This document shows, piece after piece, positions 6,171-8,470 of a stretch of DNA of 8,470 nt. The position numbers and the translations under genes were made by a program. The notes under the pieces were generated by a model. It was not told the DNA's origin. It did no database searches and worked only from the letters and a program-made list of their open reading frames with translations. The stretch is taken from positions 1-8,470 of the forward strand of contig CADBTK010000087.1 in assembly GCA_902797585.1 (NCBI GenBank). Reading direction: 5' to 3'. Numbering within the stretch: position 1 is the first letter of the stretch; every line of letters begins with the position of its first letter. The DNA is from Erysipelothrix rhusiopathiae. Lineage in GTDB: Bacteria > Bacillota_I > Bacilli_A > Erysipelotrichales > Erysipelotrichaceae.

Positions 6171-6215
6171 CTATCTTTCCTAATAAGAATCCACTAAAAT
6201 TACTCATGGTATTTC

Positions 6216-6238
6216 TTATATAGGGTTATTATATATAA
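6216..6238. repeat. Inverted repeat over the XRE promoter, possible operator
   Basis: TTATATA (6216-6222) and TATATAA (6232-6238) form a perfect 7-base inverted repeat with 9 bases between. It covers the candidate -10 box of the XRE gene. An autoregulatory operator is possible, but simple A/T composition can produce such repeats by chance. Confidence 0.3.
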
Positions 6239-6256
6239 ACGTAAAATTCCCTTAAA
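6228..6256 (-). promoter_or_regulatory. Candidate promoter of the XRE regulator
   Basis: On the minus strand TATAAT at 6233-6228 has TTTAAG 17 bases upstream (6256-6251). The -10 is perfect but the -35 is poor, and the region is generally A/T rich. A transcript would carry a leader of about 50 bases before the GTG at 6170. Confidence 0.5.
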
Positions 6257-6270
6257 AAAGGCTCAATTTG

Positions 6271-6297
6271 GACTAAACTTTTTTATTGTCTAAATCC
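6271..6297 (-). terminator. Weak candidate terminator after the HAD phosphatase gene
   Basis: On the minus strand GGATTTAGAC can pair with GTTTAGTCC, with one bulge and two wobble pairs, and this spans the TAG stop (6292-6290). The T-run (CCTTTTTTAAGG, 6261-6250) lies several bases farther downstream than is usual. Transcripts may instead run into the XRE gene. The rest of the 6171-6289 gap holds only the XRE promoter and repeat. Confidence 0.25.
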
Positions 6298-7063
6298 ATC
6301 CTTTCTCTTTACAAACTTTATAGATTCCATCATTCACATTTGTATCTGCAACAATGTCTGCTTTTTCTTTTAATTTCTGGCACGCATTGCCCATCGCAAT
6401 ACTTGTCCACTGTTTGTCAAACATCACTAAATCATTGGTGTCATCCCCAAATACGACAACATCTTTTAATTGTCCTTGCACATGTTTCATCATATCAAGT
6501 ATTCCTTGATGTTTTTCATCATATTGAAACATCAAATACTCTTCTACAAAACGCAAATTCCCTAACGTATCTTTTAATGTCAACGCTTCTTCTTTTTCTC
6601 TAGGAATAGAAATATACATTTTTAAAATACTCTCTAATGAATCAATATCAAGACTAGGATCCAATATATATTCTGTCGGTTCTTGACGTTGTCCCACTTG
6701 ATCTATAAAACGATTATCTTTCATATAAACATTGATTGAGTCATCCAACATGAATAGTATTCCATACCCTAGTTGATCTGCTTGTTTGGCAATGGCTTTG
6801 GCTTGTTCTAAGTCCAAAGCTTTATTCTGTACAAGTACATCATCGATTACCAACCCAGCGCCTCCACTACAAACCATGTCATGGATATCGACACTTTCCA
6901 TAAAACCTCGAGCTTTATAATGAGCGCGACCTGTAGCAATCGCAACAAAGTGTCCATTTTGTTTTAAAAGGCGGAGTGCTTCCAAAGCAGAGGGAACGAT
7001 TTGATTATTACTACGATCCGTTAAAGTTCCATCAATATCAAAGAAAAAATATTTTTTATTCAT
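6290..7063 (-). CDS. Cof-type HAD-superfamily (IIB) phosphatase
   Basis: This 257-residue cytosolic hydrolase of the Cof/YxeH type dephosphorylates small phosphorylated metabolites, often sugar phosphates, FMN or similar. Motif I is FFDIDGTLTD, with nucleophile Asp9 and acid/base Asp11. Motif II is ATGR (43-46). Lys184 (EKHQG) is the likely motif III lysine. Motif IV is GDDTND (206-211), followed by AMGNA (223-227). The IIB cap lies between about 80 and 180. Substrate cannot be read from sequence; FMN is only suggested by ribU upstream. The ATG at 7063 is preferred because GGTGAT, complementary to the 16S tail, lies four bases upstream and the protein then begins MNKKYFFFDIDG. An in-frame GTG at 7072 would add three residues. 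It has its own promoter, whose -35 is inside the ribU terminator. Confidence 0.9.
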   Translation of the reverse strand: MNKKYFFFDIDGTLTDRSNNQIVPSALEALRLLKQNGHFVAIATGRAHYKARGFMESVDIHDMVCSGGAGLVIDDVLVQNKALDLEQAKAIAKQADQLGYGILFMLDDSINVYMKDNRFIDQVGQRQEPTEYILDPSLDIDSLESILKMYISIPREKEEALTLKDTLGNLRFVEEYLMFQYDEKHQGILDMMKHVQGQLKDVVVFGDDTNDLVMFDKQWTSIAMGNACQKLKEKADIVADTNVNDGIYKVCKEKGWI

Positions 7064-7080
7064 CTTTATCACCCACTCTC

Positions 7081-7110
7081 ATTATAGACAATAAAAAAAT
7101 AGAACTTCAA
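7081..7110 (-). promoter_or_regulatory. Promoter of the HAD phosphatase gene
   Basis: On the minus strand TTGAAG (7110-7105), an 18-base spacer, and a perfect TATAAT (7086-7081) form the promoter. The predicted start, near 7074, leaves only about 11 bases before the ATG at 7063, enough for the GGTGAT element. The -35 hexamer is part of the ribU terminator stem and loop. Confidence 0.75.
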
Positions 7111-7122
7111 CTGAAGTTCTAT
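7093..7122 (-). terminator. Intrinsic terminator of ribU
   Basis: ATAGAACTTCA (7122-7112) and TGAAGTTCTAT (7109-7099), read on the minus strand, form a perfect 11-base stem with a two-base centre. Seven T follow (7099-7093). The ribU TAG stop (7121-7119) lies within the 5' arm. Confidence 0.9.
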
Positions 7123-7733
7123 TGATGTAAGATTGGCGAGATTCGTTTATAGATTAGTGCCACAATTCCACTTGTAACCAATCCTTTAAATAAATTGAAT
7201 GGAACAGTCATAAATAATATAAAAGTCAATTTATCATGAACCAAAGGTAAGATTTCTGCTCCCATTCCAACAATTGCTTGCATTGGAAAGTTCATAAAGT
7301 ATTCATAGGCTGGTAATGCAATAAAGTAATTACATAAAGCTCCCCCAATCATAATCCCAATTGTTCCTAATGCCATTCCAATAAATGCACCATGTTTGGT
7401 TTTATGTTTTTGATAATAAATACTGGCAGGAAGGATAAAAGATAAACCAACCAACAAATTGGATAACTCTCCTACAAAAGCAGTAACAGTTCCATGGAAG
7501 ATTAAGTTTAAAACAATCTTCATCACTTCTACTGCAATCCCAGCTGCCGGTCCCATTGCCAATGCTGCAATTAATACAGCCACTTCATCCAACCCTAATT
7601 TATAAAATGCAGGAGCAAATGGTAATGGAATTTCAAATAGCATTAATAAGAATGCGATTGCAGACAATAAACTGATTTTTACAATTGTCTGCACACTGAA
7701 TGATTTTGTTTCGACGTTTGTTTGACTTGACAT
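7119..7733 (-). CDS. ribU: Riboflavin transporter RibU (ECF S component)
   Basis: This 204-residue membrane protein is the substrate-binding S component that captures riboflavin. Uptake also needs the shared energizing module (EcfA, EcfA', EcfT), which is not encoded here. About six hydrophobic segments are visible (roughly 17-35, 48-66, 68-80, 86-107, 116-140 and 173-196). The RibU-like first loop, EIPLPFAPAFYKLGLDEVAVLI (split over 34-55), is present, with the sequence KHKTKHG on a cytosolic turn. The frame opens at 7757, but the ATG at 7733 has AGGAGG five bases upstream and gives the usual N-terminus; the earlier codons are the ribosome-binding region itself. An FMN riboswitch and terminator upstream support the substrate assignment and imply shut-off when FMN is plentiful. 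No riboflavin biosynthesis genes are nearby. Confidence 0.95.
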   Translation of the reverse strand: MSSQTNVETKSFSVQTIVKISLLSAIAFLLMLFEIPLPFAPAFYKLGLDEVAVLIAALAMGPAAGIAVEVMKIVLNLIFHGTVTAFVGELSNLLVGLSFILPASIYYQKHKTKHGAFIGMALGTIGIMIGGALCNYFIALPAYEYFMNFPMQAIVGMGAEILPLVHDKLTFILFMTVPFNLFKGLVTSGIVALIYKRISPILHQ

Positions 7734-7747
7734 ATTTTCCTCCTCAT

Positions 7748-7767
7748 CCTTTTTCAAAAGAAAAAGG
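7748..7767 (-). repeat. Perfect palindrome between attenuator and ribU ribosome-binding site
   Basis: CCTTTTTC-TTTT-GAAAAAGG on the minus strand is an 8-base stem with a 4-base loop. It contains the whole T-tract of the upstream terminator and shares three bases with that terminator's right arm. It ends just before the ATGAGGAGG ribosome-binding region. It can form only in transcripts that read through. A role is not established. Confidence 0.5.
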
Positions 7768-7786
7768 TTTTTCCGTCGAAAAACCT
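7751..7786 (-). terminator. Riboswitch-controlled terminator upstream of ribU
   Basis: On the minus strand AGGTTTTT (7786-7779) pairs with AAAAACCT (7772-7765), closed by a C-G pair around CGTC-type loop bases, followed by TTTTTCTTTT. It lies between the FMN aptamer and the ribU start. The 5' arm can alternatively pair with the 5' strand of aptamer stem P1 (7929-7920). Confidence 0.88.
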
Positions 7787-7816
7787 CAATATGCGATGTA
7801 AAAAAGAATAATAAAA

Positions 7817-7930
7817 AAATCTTCTTTCATCCAGACTTTACTGTCGCCACCGGAATCTAACCGGTTCCTGCCTTTCGGCTCGCGGGGTATACCGCCGGTA
7901 CGGAATTTCACCAGTCCCTGAAGTTTTCCT
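7817..7930 (-). promoter_or_regulatory. FMN riboswitch (RFN element) of ribU
   Basis: The minus strand carries the characteristic RFN blocks in order: CTTCAGGGAC, TGGTGAAATTCC, GTACCGGCGGT, CCCCGCGAGCC, a GGCAGGAACCGGT segment, GATTCCGGTGGCGACAGT, and AAAGTCTGGATG followed by GAAG, which closes P1 with the opening CTTC. All conserved helices appear intact. A promoter 7 bases upstream and a terminator downstream indicate transcriptional control, with FMN switching ribU off. Confidence 0.97.
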
Positions 7931-7936
7931 AATAAT

Positions 7937-7965
7937 AGTGTAATCAAACTATTAAAAAAAATCAA
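7937..7965 (-). promoter_or_regulatory. Promoter of ribU
   Basis: On the minus strand TTGATT (7965-7960), a 17-base spacer, and TACACT (7942-7937) form the promoter. The expected start is about 7930, so the transcript begins directly with the 5' strand of riboswitch stem P1. No other promoter was seen between purA and ribU. Confidence 0.75.
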
Positions 7966-7988
7966 CGATTGTACTTCCCTTTCAACAT

Positions 7989-8013
7989 AAAAAAACCTTG
8001 CACTTGCAAGGTT
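7989..8013 (-). terminator. Intrinsic terminator of purA
   Basis: AACCTTGC (8013-8006) and GCAAGGTT (8001-7994), read on the minus strand, form a stem with a 4-base loop. A run of seven T follows (7995-7989). The last two bases of the purA TAA stop (8013-8012) are the first bases of the stem. Confidence 0.88.
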
Positions 8014-8470
8014 AAAATAAATGATGAATATAGATATTATTGACTCGATCTGGTCCTACACTAACCATTGAGATTCGAACACCCGTAAACTCTTCAATAA
8101 ATTGCAAATAATCTTTACATGCTTGAGGAAGATCTTGGTAATCCGAAATTTTAGAAATGTCTTCTTGCCATCCCTTAAACTCTTTATAAATAGGTTTTGC
8201 GATTGCGACTTGACGTTGATCACTTGGAATAAAGTTATACTCTTTTCCATCAATTTCATATCCGACACATACTTTAATGGAATCCAATCCAGAGAGTACA
8301 TCCACTTTCGTGATAACAATATCAGTTAAACCATTAATCATATTGGCATGTTTAATTACCAATAAGTCAAGCCAACCACAACGACGAGGTCGCCCTGTTG
8401 TCGCTCCAAATTCACCACCATTTTTACGAATCCATTCGCCTGTCTCATCGTCTAACTCTGTTACAAATGG
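8012..8470 (-). CDS. purA: Adenylosuccinate synthetase, C-terminal part (runs off right edge)
   Basis: The last 152 residues of PurA are visible. PurA joins IMP and aspartate, using GTP, to make adenylosuccinate in AMP synthesis. Family blocks include PFVTELDDETGEWIR, then GGEFGATTGRPRRCGWLDLL (the conserved TTGRPRR loop), VIKHANMINGLTDIVITKVDVLSGLDSIKVCVGY, and near the end SMVSVGPDR. The reading frame is open to the right edge, so the N-terminal two thirds, with the GTP-binding loop and catalytic Asp and His, are outside the window. The C-terminus is complete, and the stop overlaps a terminator. The TTG at 8362 is an internal Leu, not a start. Confidence 0.97.
   Translation of the reverse strand, partial: PFVTELDDETGEWIRKNGGEFGATTGRPRRCGWLDLLVIKHANMINGLTDIVITKVDVLSGLDSIKVCVGYEIDGKEYNFIPSDQRQVAIAKPIYKEFKGWQEDISKISDYQDLPQACKDYLQFIEEFTGVRISMVSVGPDRVNNIYIHHLF

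Noticed and set aside
6080..6207. Small reading frame on the minus strand starting at ATG 6207, overlapping the XRE gene
   Set aside because: It has no ribosome-binding site or -10 box at leaderless spacing, and runs out of frame through a well-supported gene.
1..8470. CRISPR array, insertion sequence, attachment site or replication origin
   Set aside because: No spaced direct repeats, transposase or integrase fragments, or DnaA-box clusters were seen; all long gaps are explained by leaders, promoters and terminators.

Overview
The window is AT-rich chromosomal DNA from a low-GC Gram-positive bacterium (Bacillota). The evidence is a T-box leader on pheS, an FMN riboswitch on ribU, an rRNA-type promoter with a Bacillus-like boxA leader, and proteins resembling Bacillus YokD, YsgA and PheST. 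TGA is used as a stop (msrC-like and AAC(3)-like genes) and TGG encodes Trp, so the genetic code is standard and the organism is not a Mycoplasma. An Erysipelotrichia-like host would fit, but that is a guess. There is no sign of phage, insertion sequence or CRISPR; this is core housekeeping DNA.

Layout, left to right. At 1-100 a strong rRNA-type promoter and leader on the minus strand run off the left edge. At 182-652 (+) is a free methionine-R-sulfoxide reductase. It converges on, and overlaps by 94 bases, an AAC(3)/YokD-like protein at 559-1326 (-). At 1437-4889 (-) lies the pheS-pheT operon (phenylalanyl-tRNA synthetase), with a terminator at each end and a T-box attenuator leader at about 4905-5121. 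A TrmH/SpoU-family rRNA 2'-O-methyltransferase at 5185-5931 (+) is divergent from pheS. A small XRE-type regulator (5949-6170, -), a Cof-type HAD phosphatase (6290-7063, -) and the riboflavin ECF-transporter subunit ribU (7119-7733, -) follow. ribU sits behind an FMN riboswitch and a terminator. The 3' part of purA (8012-8470, -) runs off the right edge. Most genes, including the rRNA promoter, point left, so minus is probably the leading strand.

The most interesting structure is in the signals. Three genes (msrC-like, AAC(3)-like and trmH-like) share one start architecture: an extended -10 box, TGN-TANAAT, then exactly six bases, then ATG. They have no usable Shine-Dalgarno and no recognisable -35. 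With normal -10-to-start spacing the mRNA would begin at the A of ATG, so these genes are predicted to be leaderless. Genes with leaders or Shine-Dalgarno sites (pheS, ribU, HAD) and the rRNA operon instead use promoters with recognisable -35 boxes. At the other end, several terminator hairpins overlap the stop codon (msrC-like, trmH-like, ribU, purA). The ribU terminator also carries the -35 of the next gene. Together these suggest a very compact expression style.

Two proteins have altered key residues. The methionine sulfoxide reductase has Val where the family's resolving Cys normally sits, with a Cys three residues later. The AAC(3)-like protein lacks the family's conserved His/Glu motif, so it should not be read as a resistance gene.
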